Counted from the stretch's first letter, positions 1-9,333 are shown. The stretch: DNA of 64,000 nt from Mesosutterella porci (GCF_022134585.1 NZ_JAKNCT010000013.1:1-64000); one strand, 5' to 3'. The notes: generated by a model not told the origin, from the letters alone. Program-made: numbers and translations.

Positions 1-379
1 GAATTTCTGCAGGAGCCGTTCGTGACTGGTCCATTTTTATTCAGAATGGATTTTTCGACTGGGTCAGCAGACCCAACGTAGGTTTTCGAAAAGAACTGCT
101 TCAACGAGCCGTTTGTTATTGGCTGAAGGACGCGGGTCGGAATGCCTCTTTTGCAGAGTCGCGGCCCCGCGCCTGGCTTCTTTCCCTTCGGACGGAATTT
201 AGGCCTTTTTCCTTATTTCTTTTGTTCTAAAGACTATTTCCTTCTTCTTGTCCAGGCGAAAGGTAGCCAATTTAGGGCATGATGCCTGCAATTCGAAATC
301 AAATCTCTAAAATATATACAATTAGTTTTTAAAAAATTTCTTGTTGCTCTCATTCGAGTGTTTTTTTAGGAAGAGTGTC
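1..379. other. non-coding region upstream of the BASS transporter
   Basis: No convincing gene is seen in this stretch. It is more AT-rich than the flanking coding DNA, especially at 195-360. A short hairpin with arms GGGTC and GACCC lies at 61-74 but has no T-run, so it is not a convincing terminator. A possible -10 box TACAAT lies at 317-322 without a good -35 partner at 17 bp. The region probably holds the promoter of the downstream transporter and the end of an element outside the window. Confidence 0.4.
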
Positions 380-1363
380 ATGCAGACGCTTGCTCGTATC
401 AGTCTGTTTTTTAATAAGACCTTTGCGCTTTGGGTTGTGCTCGTGGGCGCACTGGCCTATTTTTTCCCCTCAACATTCAAGCCTCTCGGCGGCTATATCG
501 CGTACCTGCTCGGCGTCGTGATGTTCGGCATGGGCCTGACCCTCACGACCTCTGATTTCCGCGAAGTGGTCAGGCAGCCCCGCGATGTTCTGATCGGCAT
601 CGTCTCCCAGTTCGTCGTGATGCCGCTCATCGCCTATGTCCTCTGCATCGTCATGAACCTTCCGCCTGAAATCGCCGTCGGCGTGATTCTGGTCGGCTGC
701 TGCCCCGGCGGCACGTCCTCGAACGTGATGACCTTCCTCGCCCGCGGCGACCTTCCGCTTTCCGTCACCATTACTGCCTGCACCACGCTGCTCGCTCCGG
801 TGGTCACGCCGTTCCTCATCTGGCTGTTTGCCAAGCAGTGGATTCAGATCGACCCCTATGCGATGTTCCTCTCGATCGTCAAGATCGTGCTCCTTCCGAT
901 CGCCCTCGGCGTCCTGCTGCACTCGCTCTTCGGCGAGAAAGTTGAGAACGTGGCCGCGGTCATGCCGCTCGTGTCAGTGACTGCCATCGCCCTCATTGTG
1001 GCCGCCGTGGTGGCCGCTACCGCGAACAAGCTGCTCGCCGTCGGACCGCTCGTCTTCCTCGTCGTGGTTCTGCACAACGGCTTCGGCTATCTGTTCGGCT
1101 ACATTGTGGCCAAGCTCACGGGAATGTCGCTGGCCAAGCGCAAGTGCCTGTCCATCGAGGTCGGCATGCAGAACTCGGGTCTGGGCGTCGCGCTTGCCAC
1201 CACGCACTTTGCTTCCATGCCGATGGCTGCCGTTCCGTCCGCCGTGTTCTCCTTCTGGCACAACATTTCCGGCCCGATCGTCGCGACCCTGTACCACTCC
1301 TGGCATGAGGCCGGAGAGAAGGAAACCTTCATCGACAAGATTGAAAAGAAGACCGGCCGCTGA
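380..1363 (+). CDS. bile acid:sodium symporter family (BASS) transporter
   Basis: The 327-residue protein is a multi-span inner-membrane transporter of the BASS family (arsenical pump/bile acid symporter fold), probably importing an organic anion with Na+. Two family signatures are visible: the CPGG-TSSN segment at about residues 108-115, and a second conserved crossover (GMQNSGLGVA) in the C-terminal half. There are nine or ten hydrophobic segments. I place the start at the ATG at 380 because AGGAAG sits six bases before it; an in-frame ATG at 341 would add a polar leader with no ribosome-binding site. The gene stands alone and ends at a strong terminator. The substrate cannot be told from sequence; pantoate, bile acids and other carboxylates are all known for relatives. 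Confidence 0.85.
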   Translation: MQTLARISLFFNKTFALWVVLVGALAYFFPSTFKPLGGYIAYLLGVVMFGMGLTLTTSDFREVVRQPRDVLIGIVSQFVVMPLIAYVLCIVMNLPPEIAVGVILVGCCPGGTSSNVMTFLARGDLPLSVTITACTTLLAPVVTPFLIWLFAKQWIQIDPYAMFLSIVKIVLLPIALGVLLHSLFGEKVENVAAVMPLVSVTAIALIVAAVVAATANKLLAVGPLVFLVVVLHNGFGYLFGYIVAKLTGMSLAKRKCLSIEVGMQNSGLGVALATTHFASMPMAAVPSAVFSFWHNISGPIVATLYHSWHEAGEKETFIDKIEKKTGR

Positions 1364-1388
1364 TCCTTCGGAACTGCTGGCCTGAACG

Positions 1389-1420
1389 AAAGAGCCGGAC
1401 CTTGAGGTCCGGTTCTTTTT
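1389..1420 (+). terminator. Rho-independent terminator of the BASS gene
   Basis: A GC-rich stem with arms CCGGACC and GGTCCGG around a TTGA loop is extended by A-T and G-T pairs. It is followed by a run of five T, 25 bases after the transporter stop codon. Confidence 0.85.
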
Positions 1421-1453
1421 ATCAGAGGCTGCATCTGAGCGCGGCCTGCGGCC

Positions 1454-2086
1454 TCAGCCCAGGTTTCTTCTGATCAGTCCCACGGCCTCTCCGATCAGAT
1501 GCCGGCGCGCGGACTCCGGGCATTCCAGTTCGCCGAACCCGGGGGCATCAGCCGCAAAGAGCATTCGGCCGCCGTCTTTTCTGACGCGCCGCAGCATCGC
1601 CTTTCCGCCAAAGCGCACCAGCGCGATCCTGCCCTCGGGCGGCCACTGCGTCGTGCGGCGGATGGCCACCCAGTCGCCCGGCCTGATTCCAGACCTTTCC
1701 ATGGATTCGTCCGGAGCGCTGTAGAGCCCGTCGGCGCGGGGAGTGAAAACGTCCGGGGAGATTTTCACCCAGGCCGTAGCCTCTGCCTCTCCGGAGGCCG
1801 TTCCAAAGAGATCGACCGGAAGCGCCGCGTCGGAAGCGCGGAAGCGCAGCGCGGGCTCCAGCAGCAAAACGCCCCTCGCTTTTCCGGGCACCAGCCTGAT
1901 CAGTCCTTTGCGGGCGAGCGCGCGCAGGTGCTGCTCCGCCGCGTTGGCCGACGAAAAGCCGAATCTGCCTGCGATTTCCGCCCGGGTGGGGGCGGAGCCG
2001 TTTTCCGAGACGTAATCGCGGATGAATTTCAAAATGCCGAACTGTTTCGGCGTGAGCCTGCGCGGCCGGCCGGCGCTTTCCGCCAT
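1454..2086 (-). CDS. lexA: LexA-family repressor with altered autocleavage residues
   Basis: The 210-residue protein has the LexA layout: a winged-helix DNA-binding domain at about residues 10-72 (LTPKQFGILKFIRDY, then TRAEIAGRFGF and NAAEQHLRALARKG) and a C-terminal S24 peptidase-like domain. The serine of the catalytic dyad is present as S128 in DESM. Aligned without gaps to E. coli LexA around the other key residue, the dyad lysine (VKRL) is arginine, R166 (LRRV). The scissile bond, Ala-Gly in LexA, reads Ser98-Gly99. These changes suggest slow or absent self-cleavage; that is inference. It is transcribed divergently from scpB and no CTGT-N8-ACAG box was found in the 96-base gap. It may be the sole SOS repressor or a diverged paralogue. 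Confidence 0.8.
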   Translation of the reverse strand: MAESAGRPRRLTPKQFGILKFIRDYVSENGSAPTRAEIAGRFGFSSANAAEQHLRALARKGLIRLVPGKARGVLLLEPALRFRASDAALPVDLFGTASGEAEATAWVKISPDVFTPRADGLYSAPDESMERSGIRPGDWVAIRRTTQWPPEGRIALVRFGGKAMLRRVRKDGGRMLFAADAPGFGELECPESARRHLIGEAVGLIRRNLG

Positions 2087-2182
2087 AGTCGAGTTCCCTC
2101 AAGCGGCCTCGCCCCGCTGCTGTGCCCAAGCCGCCGGAGGCCGCATGTTAAACTTCCTTCCCGTTGATTGGAGGTATTGTAG

Positions 2183-2827
2183 GTGCAATCCGGACTTGAC
2201 CTCGGGGTAAATTCAGCCGATGAGGGCATTAACGATCCCGTCCTCGTCATCGAGGGGGCGCTCCTTACCGCCGGCCGCCCTCTGAAGGTTAATGACCTGG
2301 GCCGGCTTTTTGCACGGGCCTGGCCGCGAAAGCAGATTCTCCAGTGGCTCTCGCAGCTTCAGAGCAAATGGGAGGGCTCGGCCGTGCGGCTGGAGGAAAC
2401 TGCGGGCGGCTGGCGCTTCGTCGGAAGCCGCGTTCTGCAGCCTTATCTTGACCGGCTTTCCGAAGAAAAGCCCCCGCGCTACTCGCGCAGCTTCATGGAG
2501 ACGCTTGCCATCATCGCGTACCGCCAGCCGGTGACCCGCGGCGACATCGAGGACATTCGCGGCGTGAGCGTGAACAGCAATGTCATGAAGCAGCTCCAGG
2601 ACCGGGGCTGGATCGAGTGCGTGGGTCATCGCGAAACACCCGGCCGTCCGGCGCTCTGGGCGACGACCCGGCGCTTCCTGCAGGATTTTTCGCTGAAGTC
2701 GCTTTCGGGACTGCCGCCGCTTGATGCGGAGGACAGCCCGCAGCCGCCGGAGAGCTCCGTCCAGCGCGGCACGCCCGGACAGCAGGGGGAGTTCCCGGAT
2801 ATCATCGGACGGCAGCCGGAGCGCTAG
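2183..2827 (+). CDS. scpB: segregation and condensation protein B
   Basis: ScpB binds the kleisin ScpA and the Smc ATPase in the complex that compacts and segregates the chromosome. The 214-residue protein shows the paired winged-helix arrangement of the family: an N-terminal VIEGALLTAGRPL segment and a second domain with SFMETLAIIAYRQPVTRGDIE, IRGVSVNSNVM and GRPALWATT. The C-terminal 35 residues are polar and rich in Pro and Gln. The start is a GTG at 2183 with GGAGG eight bases upstream. scpA is not adjacent; rluB follows after 51 bases, a common scpB-rluB order in proteobacteria, so the two are probably co-transcribed. Confidence 0.92.
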   Translation: MQSGLDLGVNSADEGINDPVLVIEGALLTAGRPLKVNDLGRLFARAWPRKQILQWLSQLQSKWEGSAVRLEETAGGWRFVGSRVLQPYLDRLSEEKPPRYSRSFMETLAIIAYRQPVTRGDIEDIRGVSVNSNVMKQLQDRGWIECVGHRETPGRPALWATTRRFLQDFSLKSLSGLPPLDAEDSPQPPESSVQRGTPGQQGEFPDIIGRQPER

Positions 2828-2878
2828 CGGCTTTTCTTCCGATGAGAAGCCGCGCTCATCGATAAGGGGGTACCAGCC

Positions 2879-3847
2879 ATGGACAATGAGGTAAAGGAAG
2901 AGCTTGACAACCTGAAGGCGAAATGCCGCGAGGGCTCCGAGAAGCTGCAGAAAGTCCTCGCTGACGCCGGCCTTGGCTCGCGCCGCAGCATGGAGGCGGT
3001 CATCGCCGGGGGCCGCGTCAGGGTGAACGGGAAGACGGCCCGCCTCGGGCAGCGCGTGATGCCCGGAGACCGCATCGAGCTTGACGGACAGCCGGTCGCG
3101 CGGCCGGCCCTCAAGGACCGGGTGCCGAGGGTGCTGCTCTACAACAAGCCCATGGGTGAAATCGTCTCCATGAAGGACCCTCAGGGGCGGCGTTCCGTCT
3201 TTGAGAGCCTGCCGGCTGCCAGGGAGGGAAGATGGATCTCAGTGGGCCGGCTTGACTTCAACACCGAGGGGCTCCTGATTTTCACGACCAGCGGCGAGCT
3301 CGCCAACCTCCTCATGCACCCGCGGTACGCCATTGAAAGGGAGTATCTCGCGAGGGTTTCGGGAGCGCTTTCCGACGAGCAGGGGCAGCGGCTCGTCGAC
3401 GGGGTGCAGCTCGAGGACGGCCCGGCTCACTTCTCGCACATCTCGGACCAGGGAGGCACCGGCGTCAACCACTGGTATCTTGTGCGGCTCTCGGAGGGAC
3501 GCAACCGGGAAGTGCGCCGAATGTTCGAGGCGGTGGGCCTCACGGTGAGCCGCCTGATCCGGGTTCGGTTCGGAGAGGTCGATCTGCCCCGCGGCCTACA
3601 CCGCGGCCAGTTCGCCGAAATGAATCCCGAGTGGATCCAGAAATGGATCCTGAGCCTGCGCTCCCGCGAGGCGAAGGCGCCGGAGCGGGGAGAATTTACC
3701 CGCGGACATGCCGCCGGACGACGCGAAACGGCCCGCACCGGCGCTGCCGCGAAGCGCCGTCTGCCTTCTGCGCATCCGGCTGCGGGATCTTCCCGCGGCC
3801 GCTCGGGCGGACACGGCGGCCGGATGGGCGGCGGCAGCCGCCCCTGA
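2879..3847 (+). CDS. rluB: 23S rRNA pseudouridine(2605) synthase
   Basis: RluB isomerises a uridine in helix 93 of 23S rRNA near the peptidyl-transferase centre. The 322-residue protein has an N-terminal S4 RNA-binding domain at about residues 22-65 (LQKVLADAGLGSRRS, then VNGKTARLG). The catalytic domain follows, with the RsuA/RluB-type active-site loop GRLDFNTEGLLI, whose Asp is the nucleophile, and the NREVRRMFEAVG motif. The last 60 residues form an Arg/Gly/Ala-rich basic tail, common in betaproteobacterial RluB and likely to add RNA affinity. An AAGGGGG sequence precedes the ATG at 2879. RluE or RluF are less likely because of the tail and the scpB neighbour. Confidence 0.88.
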   Translation: MDNEVKEELDNLKAKCREGSEKLQKVLADAGLGSRRSMEAVIAGGRVRVNGKTARLGQRVMPGDRIELDGQPVARPALKDRVPRVLLYNKPMGEIVSMKDPQGRRSVFESLPAAREGRWISVGRLDFNTEGLLIFTTSGELANLLMHPRYAIEREYLARVSGALSDEQGQRLVDGVQLEDGPAHFSHISDQGGTGVNHWYLVRLSEGRNREVRRMFEAVGLTVSRLIRVRFGEVDLPRGLHRGQFAEMNPEWIQKWILSLRSREAKAPERGEFTRGHAAGRRETARTGAAAKRRLPSAHPAAGSSRGRSGGHGGRMGGGSRP

Positions 3848-3928
3848 AGTTTCCCGCCCCGTCTGCGGATTTATTCCAATGATTGAAAATAAATGGCTTT
3901 TTAGCTAGTAAAGAGGGGAAAAACAGGA

Positions 3929-3934
3929 TATAAT
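3929..3934 (+). promoter_or_regulatory. -10 box for the rimP-nusA operon
   Basis: A perfect TATAAT stands at the start of a 225-base leader in front of rimP, in a region of raised AT content. No good TTGACA match is present at 16-18 bp upstream, so either the -35 is weak or an activator helps. Confidence 0.5.
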
Positions 3935-3939
3935 CCGTG

Positions 3940-4158
3940 CGTCTTTAAATCGCAGGGCTCCATGGGTTTCGGTAGCTCTGCGTCTCGATTTCATGTTCCC
4001 CGCCTGACGGAGCGTCGGTTGCGCCGGCTGTGGCGGGGGATGTCGCTGGATCGGAGTTCTTCCGGGAAGGCTACGGAAATGGGCGTTGGGCCCATTTTTT
4101 TTTGGATATTTTCTGAAACGGGCTTCTGCAGGGCCCGTTCTGGAGACAACGCATTTTC
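3940..4158 (+). promoter_or_regulatory. rimP-nusA leader with terminator-like and alternative hairpins
   Basis: The untranslated leader holds a terminator-like hairpin at 4078-4103 (AATGGGC, five-base loop, GCCCATT, then nine T). A second hairpin follows at about 4116-4138 (AACGGGC and GCCCGTT) just before rimP. The first arm of hairpin one can also pair with the last arm of hairpin two through one G-U pair, so the terminator and an antiterminator are mutually exclusive. NusA is known in E. coli to feed back on its own operon through leader termination, so an attenuator here is plausible. The remainder of the leader has no recognised motif. Confidence 0.6.
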
Positions 4159-4746
4159 ATGACAGCCAAGACTTTGGATTTGTCCGCTCTGGTCGAACAG
4201 ACGCTCGAGGGCATGGGCTTTGAGCTCGTCGGCTTCGACCGTCTGCCGGGCTCTCAGCTCCGGGTGACGATTGACAGCAGCCGCGAGGGCGGGGTGACGG
4301 TCGACGACTGCGAGGCCGTCAGCAATCAGCTCACGGCTCTCTTTACTGTCGAAAACGTCGACTATGAGAGGCTCGAGGTCTCGAGCCCCGGCGTGGAAAG
4401 GCCCCTGAGGCGCGCCCGCGACTGGGCGCGCTTCGCAGGCTCCCAGGCGCATGTGGAGCTGTATGCGCCGCTGCATGCGGAGGGCTTCCCCGAGGCGGGC
4501 AGGAGAAAGCTTGACGGAAAGATCCTTTCCCTCGAAGGCGAGCCGGGCAGCGAGATCGTCCGGTTCGAATTCACGGGCACCAGGCCTGTGCGGACGCCCT
4601 CCCAGGCCTTCCGCGAAAGGAACGCGGCCCGCAGAAGCGGCAAGCCGGCCGGCGAGGCGGTGAGCATCCCGGTGGAGTTCCCGCTGTCCGAAGTTGAACA
4701 CGCACATTTGATAGCTGAATTAGATTTTAAAGGTGGACGTAAATGA
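4159..4746 (+). CDS. rimP: ribosome maturation factor RimP
   Basis: RimP assists assembly of the 30S subunit head. The 195-residue protein shows the family's N-terminal domain (ALVEQTLEGMGFELV, LRVTIDS) and the conserved YERLEVSSPGVERPLRRARDW segment at about residues 73-92, followed by an SH3-like C-terminal domain. It is longer than the usual 150 residues because of an insertion near 110-165 with polar, Arg/Ala-rich character. The start ATG at 4159 follows the attenuator-like leader; a GGAG at 4142 is rather far. The stop codon overlaps the nusA start (ATGA), so translation of the two is coupled. Confidence 0.93.
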   Translation: MTAKTLDLSALVEQTLEGMGFELVGFDRLPGSQLRVTIDSSREGGVTVDDCEAVSNQLTALFTVENVDYERLEVSSPGVERPLRRARDWARFAGSQAHVELYAPLHAEGFPEAGRRKLDGKILSLEGEPGSEIVRFEFTGTRPVRTPSQAFRERNAARRSGKPAGEAVSIPVEFPLSEVEHAHLIAELDFKGGRK

Positions 4747-6242
4747 GTAAAGAGATGAACGGCAGGGACCTGCTGGATATGGTCGAGGTTCTGGCGCACG
4801 AAAAGAGCGTGCCCCTCGACGTTGTGTTTGGCGTTGTCGAGTCCGCCCTGGCCACAGCGATCAAGCGCTCGACCTTCCCCGGCGAGGACGCCGACATTCA
4901 GGTTCACATCGACCGGGAAACCGGAGAGTATTCCGTGCAGCGCCGCTGGGTCGTCGTGCCTGACGAACAGGGCCTGCAGGAGCCGGACCGCGAGGAGATG
5001 TTCAGCGACATCCATGACGAATATCCCGACCTCAAGGTGGGAGACTACATCACCCATCCGGTTGTTCCGGAGCATGCCGACGCCCGCCGCTTCGCCCAGG
5101 ACGCGAAGCAGGTGATCCTGCAGCGCCTTCGCGACGCCGAACGCGCCCAGATCCTGCAGGAATTCCTCGACCGCGGCGACTCCGTGGTGAGCGGGCAGGT
5201 CAAGCGCATGGACAAGGGCGACGCGATCGTAGAGATCGGCCGCCTCGACGCCCGCCTTCCCCGCGACCAGATGATCCCGCGCGAGAACATTCACCCGGGA
5301 GACCGCGTGAGGGCCTACTTCCTGAAGGTTGAGGACAGCCAGCGCGGCAAGCAGGTGATCCTTTCGAGGACCTCGCCCGAATTCCTGAAGAAGCTCTTCG
5401 AGCTGGAAGTCCCTGAAATAGAGGAAGGCCTTCTGGAGATCAAGAGTGTGGCGCGCGACCCCGGCCTTCGCTCGAAGGTGGCCGTCTATGCGCACGACAA
5501 GCGCATCGATCCGATCGGCACCTGCGTGGGCATCCACGGCAGCCGGGTCAACGCCGTGACGGCGGAGCTCTCCAACGAGCACATCGACATCGTCCTCTGG
5601 AACGAGGACCCGGCTCTGTTCGTCCTCGAGGCCCTGAAGCCCGCGGAAGTTCAGTCCATCGTCCTGAACGAGGATGACAAGAGCGCCGACGTCGTGGTGC
5701 CGGAGGAAAAGCTCGCCGTTGCCATCGGCAGCCGCGGCCAGAATGTCCGACTCGCCTCGGAGCTGACGGGCTGGCAGATCAACATCATGACCGCTGACGA
5801 GGCCGACGAAAAGCACAAGAAGGAAACCGCCGCGAGCCGCAAGGAATTCATCGAGCAGCTGGGGCTGGATGAGGATGCGGCCGACGTGCTGATTGACGCC
5901 GGGCTCGCCTCCATCGAGGACGTGGCCTACATCCCTGAGAAGGAACTGCTCGAGATCGGCGCATTCGACGAGGATACGGTCAAGGAGCTGCGCTCGCGCG
6001 CGAGATCCGTTCTGACCCGCCGCGCGATCAAGCGCGAGGAGAACCTGCGCCAGGCGGACAAGAAGCTGCTCGAGCTGCCCGGCATCGACGGCGACACCGT
6101 GAGCCTGCTGGTGGGCAGCGGCATCAAGACGGTTGAGGATCTGGCGGATCTGGCGACCGATGAGCTGGTTGAAAAGACCGGCATGGACGAAAAAGCGGCG
6201 GCTGACCTGATTATCGCGGCCCGTGCGGTTGTGTATCCCTAG
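4743..6242 (+). CDS. nusA: transcription termination/antitermination factor NusA
   Basis: NusA binds RNA polymerase near the RNA exit channel and modulates pausing, intrinsic termination and antitermination. At 499 residues it has the full proteobacterial form: an N-terminal polymerase-binding domain (about 1-130), an S1 domain, two KH domains (IGTCVGIHGSRVN and AIGSRGQNVRLASELTGW are the KH signatures) and two C-terminal acidic repeats (about 365-425 and 435-495) built of helix-hairpin-helix units such as LPGIDGDTVSLLVGSGI. The start overlaps rimP by four bases; infB begins 33 bases after the stop. Confidence 0.97.
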   Translation: MSKEMNGRDLLDMVEVLAHEKSVPLDVVFGVVESALATAIKRSTFPGEDADIQVHIDRETGEYSVQRRWVVVPDEQGLQEPDREEMFSDIHDEYPDLKVGDYITHPVVPEHADARRFAQDAKQVILQRLRDAERAQILQEFLDRGDSVVSGQVKRMDKGDAIVEIGRLDARLPRDQMIPRENIHPGDRVRAYFLKVEDSQRGKQVILSRTSPEFLKKLFELEVPEIEEGLLEIKSVARDPGLRSKVAVYAHDKRIDPIGTCVGIHGSRVNAVTAELSNEHIDIVLWNEDPALFVLEALKPAEVQSIVLNEDDKSADVVVPEEKLAVAIGSRGQNVRLASELTGWQINIMTADEADEKHKKETAASRKEFIEQLGLDEDAADVLIDAGLASIEDVAYIPEKELLEIGAFDEDTVKELRSRARSVLTRRAIKREENLRQADKKLLELPGIDGDTVSLLVGSGIKTVEDLADLATDELVEKTGMDEKAAADLIIAARAVVYP

Positions 6243-6274
6243 GCTGAAGCGGAATTCGAGAGGTAAAGAGATCT

Positions 6275-9241
6275 ATGGCGAATAAAACAGTTTTCGAATT
6301 TGCCCAGGAATTGAAGGTTGCGGCCAAGACGCTGCTCGAACAGCTGAAGGCGGCCGGCGTGCACAAGAATTCCGAGTCTGACGAGCTTTCCGAGGGAGAC
6401 AAAACGCGTCTGCTCGAGTCGCTGAGGCTTGAGCGCCACAAGGAGGACGAAGGCGAGGCGCCCCGCAGGACGCTGCGCCGGATTACGGTGACCCGCAAGG
6501 AAAAGTCCGTGATCAAGAAGGCGGATGCCACGGGCCGGACCCGTACGGTCCAGGTCGAGGTCCGCCGCCGTCGCGTGTTCGTGAAGAATCCCGCCGCCGA
6601 GGCCGCCCAGAGGGCTGAGCTTGAAAAGGCGCTGGCCGAGAAAGAGGCTGCGGAGAAGGCGGAGGCTGCCGCCCGCGAGGCGGAGGCCAAGGCTGAGGCT
6701 GAGCGCGCTGCCGCAGCGAAGGCGGAGGCCGACAGGCTTGCCCGCGAGGCCGCCGAGGCCGAAGAGAAGGCTCGCGCCGAGGCGGAGTCCGCCAGGGCTA
6801 AGACCGCTGAGGAAGCGAAGAAAAACGCTGCGGAAAAAGAGCGCCAGATGAAGGAGCAGAAGGTGCAGAAGCAGGCCGCCCGCGCCCGCAGAGCCGCCGA
6901 AGAGCGCGCCCGAATCGAGCGCGATGCGGCTGCCATGAGGGCTTCCCGCGAAATGGCCGCCCGGGCTGCCGCGAAGAAGAAGGAAGAGTCTCCGGAAGAG
7001 ATCGCTCGCCGCGAGGCTGAACGCGCCAAGGCTGCGGCTGAGGCTGCGGCCCGCGCCGCCCAAAAGGCCAAGGAAGATGCCGAGGCGGCCAAGCGCCGCG
7101 CCGAGGCCCGCGCCAAGGCCGAAGCGGAAGCCCGCGCGATTCGCGAAATGCTCAATCGCCCGCGCAATGTCCAGAAGCCGAAGCCCGAGGAGCCTGAAAA
7201 GAAGGCCGAGGCCGCGGCTGCGGCCAAGCCGAAGGCGGCCAAGAAGGACGAACCCAAGCGCCCGGCGCATCTGCGCCCGGCCGCCGCCCCGAAGAATGCG
7301 GGCGAAGGCGCGTCGCGCACCAAGAAGGGCCGCCGCGGCGGACGCCGCGATGAGGAGGAGCATCACCGTACGATCAAGACCCGCGGAGTGATCGATGAGA
7401 ATCCGAACGGATGGCGCACCGCCCGCGGCCGCCGCTCGCAGGATTCCCGCCGCAATGCGGAGCCGGCTCCTGCGCCTGTGGAGCCCGTGGTCCGCGAGGT
7501 CGAGGTCCCGGAGACGATTTCGGTGGCCGATCTGGCCAAGAAGATGGCCGTCAAGGCGACCGAGGTCATCAAGCAGCTGATGAAGGACGGTCAGATGGTG
7601 ACCATCAACCAGATGCTGGATCAGGACACGGCCATGATCGTGGTTGAGGAAATGGGCCACAAGGCCATCCAGGCCAAGGCGGACGATCCGGAAGCCTTCC
7701 TGGGAGAAATCGGCGAGACCAACCAGGTCGAGCCGACGCCGCGCCCGCCTGTCGTGACCATCATGGGCCACGTCGACCACGGCAAGACCTCCCTGCTCGA
7801 TTACATCCGGCGCACGAAGGTCGCCGCGGGCGAGGCCGGCGGAATCACTCAGCACATCGGCGCCTACCATGTGAAGACGCCGCGCGGCATCATCACGTTC
7901 CTCGACACCCCGGGGCACGAGGCCTTTACAGCCATGCGCGCCCGCGGCGCCCAGGTCACCGACATCGTGATTCTGGTCGTGGCCGCCGACGACGGCGTGA
8001 TGCCTCAGACCAAGGAGGCCATTGCGCACGCCCGTTCGGCCAACGTGCCGATCGTGGTCGCCATCAACAAGTGCGACAAGCCCGACGCCCACCCCGAAGT
8101 GGTCAAGCAGGAGCTGGTGCAGGCCGGCGTGATCCCCGAGGAGTACGGCGGCGACTCGCCTTTCGTTCTCGTTTCGGCGAAGACGGGCCAGGGAGTCGAC
8201 GAGCTGCTTGAAAACGTGCTGCTGCAGGCCGAGGTGCTCGAGCTCAAGGCTCCTGCCGAAGGCCTTGCGAAGGGCTTCGTGCTCGAGTCCCGCCTGGACA
8301 AGGGCCGCGGCCCGGTGGCCTCCGTGCTGGTGCAGTCCGGAAAGCTGCAGCGCGGCGACATCGTGCTGGCCGGAGCCCAGTTCGGACGCGTTCGCGCCAT
8401 GATCGGTGAAAACGGCAAGGCGCTGAAGGAAGCCGGCCCCTCGATTCCTGTGGAAATCCAGGGCCTGTCGGGCATTCCTCAGGCGGGCGACGAGTTCTTC
8501 GTGCTGCCCGATGAGAAGAAGGCCCGCGAGATCGCTCTCTTCCGCCAGGGCAAGTACCGCGATGTGAAGCTGGCCCGCGCACAGGCGGCCAACCTGCAGA
8601 ACATCTTCAAGAACAGCGACGGCAAGCAGAAGACCCTGCCGCTTATCATCAAGGCGGACCTGCAGGGCTCGCAGGAAGCGCTGGTTCAGTCGCTCAACAA
8701 GCTGTCCACCGATGAGGTGCGCGTGCAGGTGGTCCACTCTGCGGTGGGCGGCATTACAGAGACGGACGTCAACCTCGCCATCGCCGCGGGGGCCGTGATC
8801 GTCGGCTTCAACGTGCGTGCCGACGCCGGCGCCCGCAAGCTCGCGGAGCACGAGGGCGTGGACATCCGCTACTACGACATCATTTACGATGCCGTCAACG
8901 AGATCAAGGCCGCCATGAGCGGTATGCTCGCCCCTGTGAAGAAGGAGACGAACCTTGGTCTGGCGGAGATCCGTCAGGTCATTCATGTGCCGAAGGTGGG
9001 TAACATTGCGGGCTGCCGCGTCACGGAAGGCGTGGTCCGCAGGAGCGCGAGCGTGCGGCTGCTGCGCGACAACGTGGTGGTCTGGACCGGAGAGCTTGCC
9101 TCCCTCAAGCATTTCAAGGACGACGTCCGCGAGGTTTCAGCCGGACAGGAATGCGGCATATCGCTCAAGGGCTACGATGACATCAAGGCCGGAGACCAGC
9201 TGGAAGTGTTCGAAGTGACGGAAGTCGCCCGGACGCTGTAA
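6275..9241 (+). CDS. infB: translation initiation factor IF-2
   Basis: IF-2 is the GTPase that brings initiator tRNA to the 30S subunit and promotes subunit joining. The 988-residue protein begins with an IF2N module ([19 protein letters not shown]). A very long Ala/Glu/Lys/Arg-rich stretch at about residues 95-290 is predicted to be helical or coiled. A second IF2N-like module lies near 410-460, then the G domain with GHVDHGKT (P-loop), DTPGHEAF and NKCDKPD near 495-610, and the tRNA-binding C-terminal domains. The start ATG at 6275 is preceded by GAGAGG. The length agrees with other betaproteobacterial IF-2 proteins. Confidence 0.97.
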   Translation: MANKTVFEFAQELKVAAKTLLEQLKAAGVHKNSESDELSEGDKTRLLESLRLERHKEDEGEAPRRTLRRITVTRKEKSVIKKADATGRTRTVQVEVRRRRVFVKNPAAEAAQRAELEKALAEKEAAEKAEAAAREAEAKAEAERAAAAKAEADRLAREAAEAEEKARAEAESARAKTAEEAKKNAAEKERQMKEQKVQKQAARARRAAEERARIERDAAAMRASREMAARAAAKKKEESPEEIARREAERAKAAAEAAARAAQKAKEDAEAAKRRAEARAKAEAEARAIREMLNRPRNVQKPKPEEPEKKAEAAAAAKPKAAKKDEPKRPAHLRPAAAPKNAGEGASRTKKGRRGGRRDEEEHHRTIKTRGVIDENPNGWRTARGRRSQDSRRNAEPAPAPVEPVVREVEVPETISVADLAKKMAVKATEVIKQLMKDGQMVTINQMLDQDTAMIVVEEMGHKAIQAKADDPEAFLGEIGETNQVEPTPRPPVVTIMGHVDHGKTSLLDYIRRTKVAAGEAGGITQHIGAYHVKTPRGIITFLDTPGHEAFTAMRARGAQVTDIVILVVAADDGVMPQTKEAIAHARSANVPIVVAINKCDKPDAHPEVVKQELVQAGVIPEEYGGDSPFVLVSAKTGQGVDELLENVLLQAEVLELKAPAEGLAKGFVLESRLDKGRGPVASVLVQSGKLQRGDIVLAGAQFGRVRAMIGENGKALKEAGPSIPVEIQGLSGIPQAGDEFFVLPDEKKAREIALFRQGKYRDVKLARAQAANLQNIFKNSDGKQKTLPLIIKADLQGSQEALVQSLNKLSTDEVRVQVVHSAVGGITETDVNLAIAAGAVIVGFNVRADAGARKLAEHEGVDIRYYDIIYDAVNEIKAAMSGMLAPVKKETNLGLAEIRQVIHVPKVGNIAGCRVTEGVVRRSASVRLLRDNVVVWTGELASLKHFKDDVREVSAGQECGISLKGYDDIKAGDQLEVFEVTEVARTL

Positions 9242-9253
9242 GAAAGGGGCGCA

Positions 9254-9303
9254 GGAAAGCCGCCCGGGTCCGCCCCGAAGGGCGGGTTAGCCGGCGGCTT
9301 TCC
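9254..9303 (+). repeat. inverted repeat (stem-loop) between infB and rbfA
   Basis: Eleven-base arms GGAAAGCCGCC (9254-9264) and GGCGGCTTTCC (9293-9303) pair perfectly. They enclose a second hairpin CCGCCC / GGGCGG at 9270-9285. There is no clean T-run (CGATTCCTTT follows), so this looks more like an mRNA processing or stabilising structure than a full terminator. Confidence 0.7.
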
Positions 9304-9333
9304 GATTCCTTTAAGAACAAGGGGAAAAATCAA

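Noticed and set aside
2087-2182. SOS box between the LexA-like gene and scpB
   Set aside because: No CTGT-N8-ACAG match on either strand.
6239-9112. A 957-codon minus-strand open frame
   Set aside because: Antisense of infB; Leu/His/Arg-rich composition and no domain signature.
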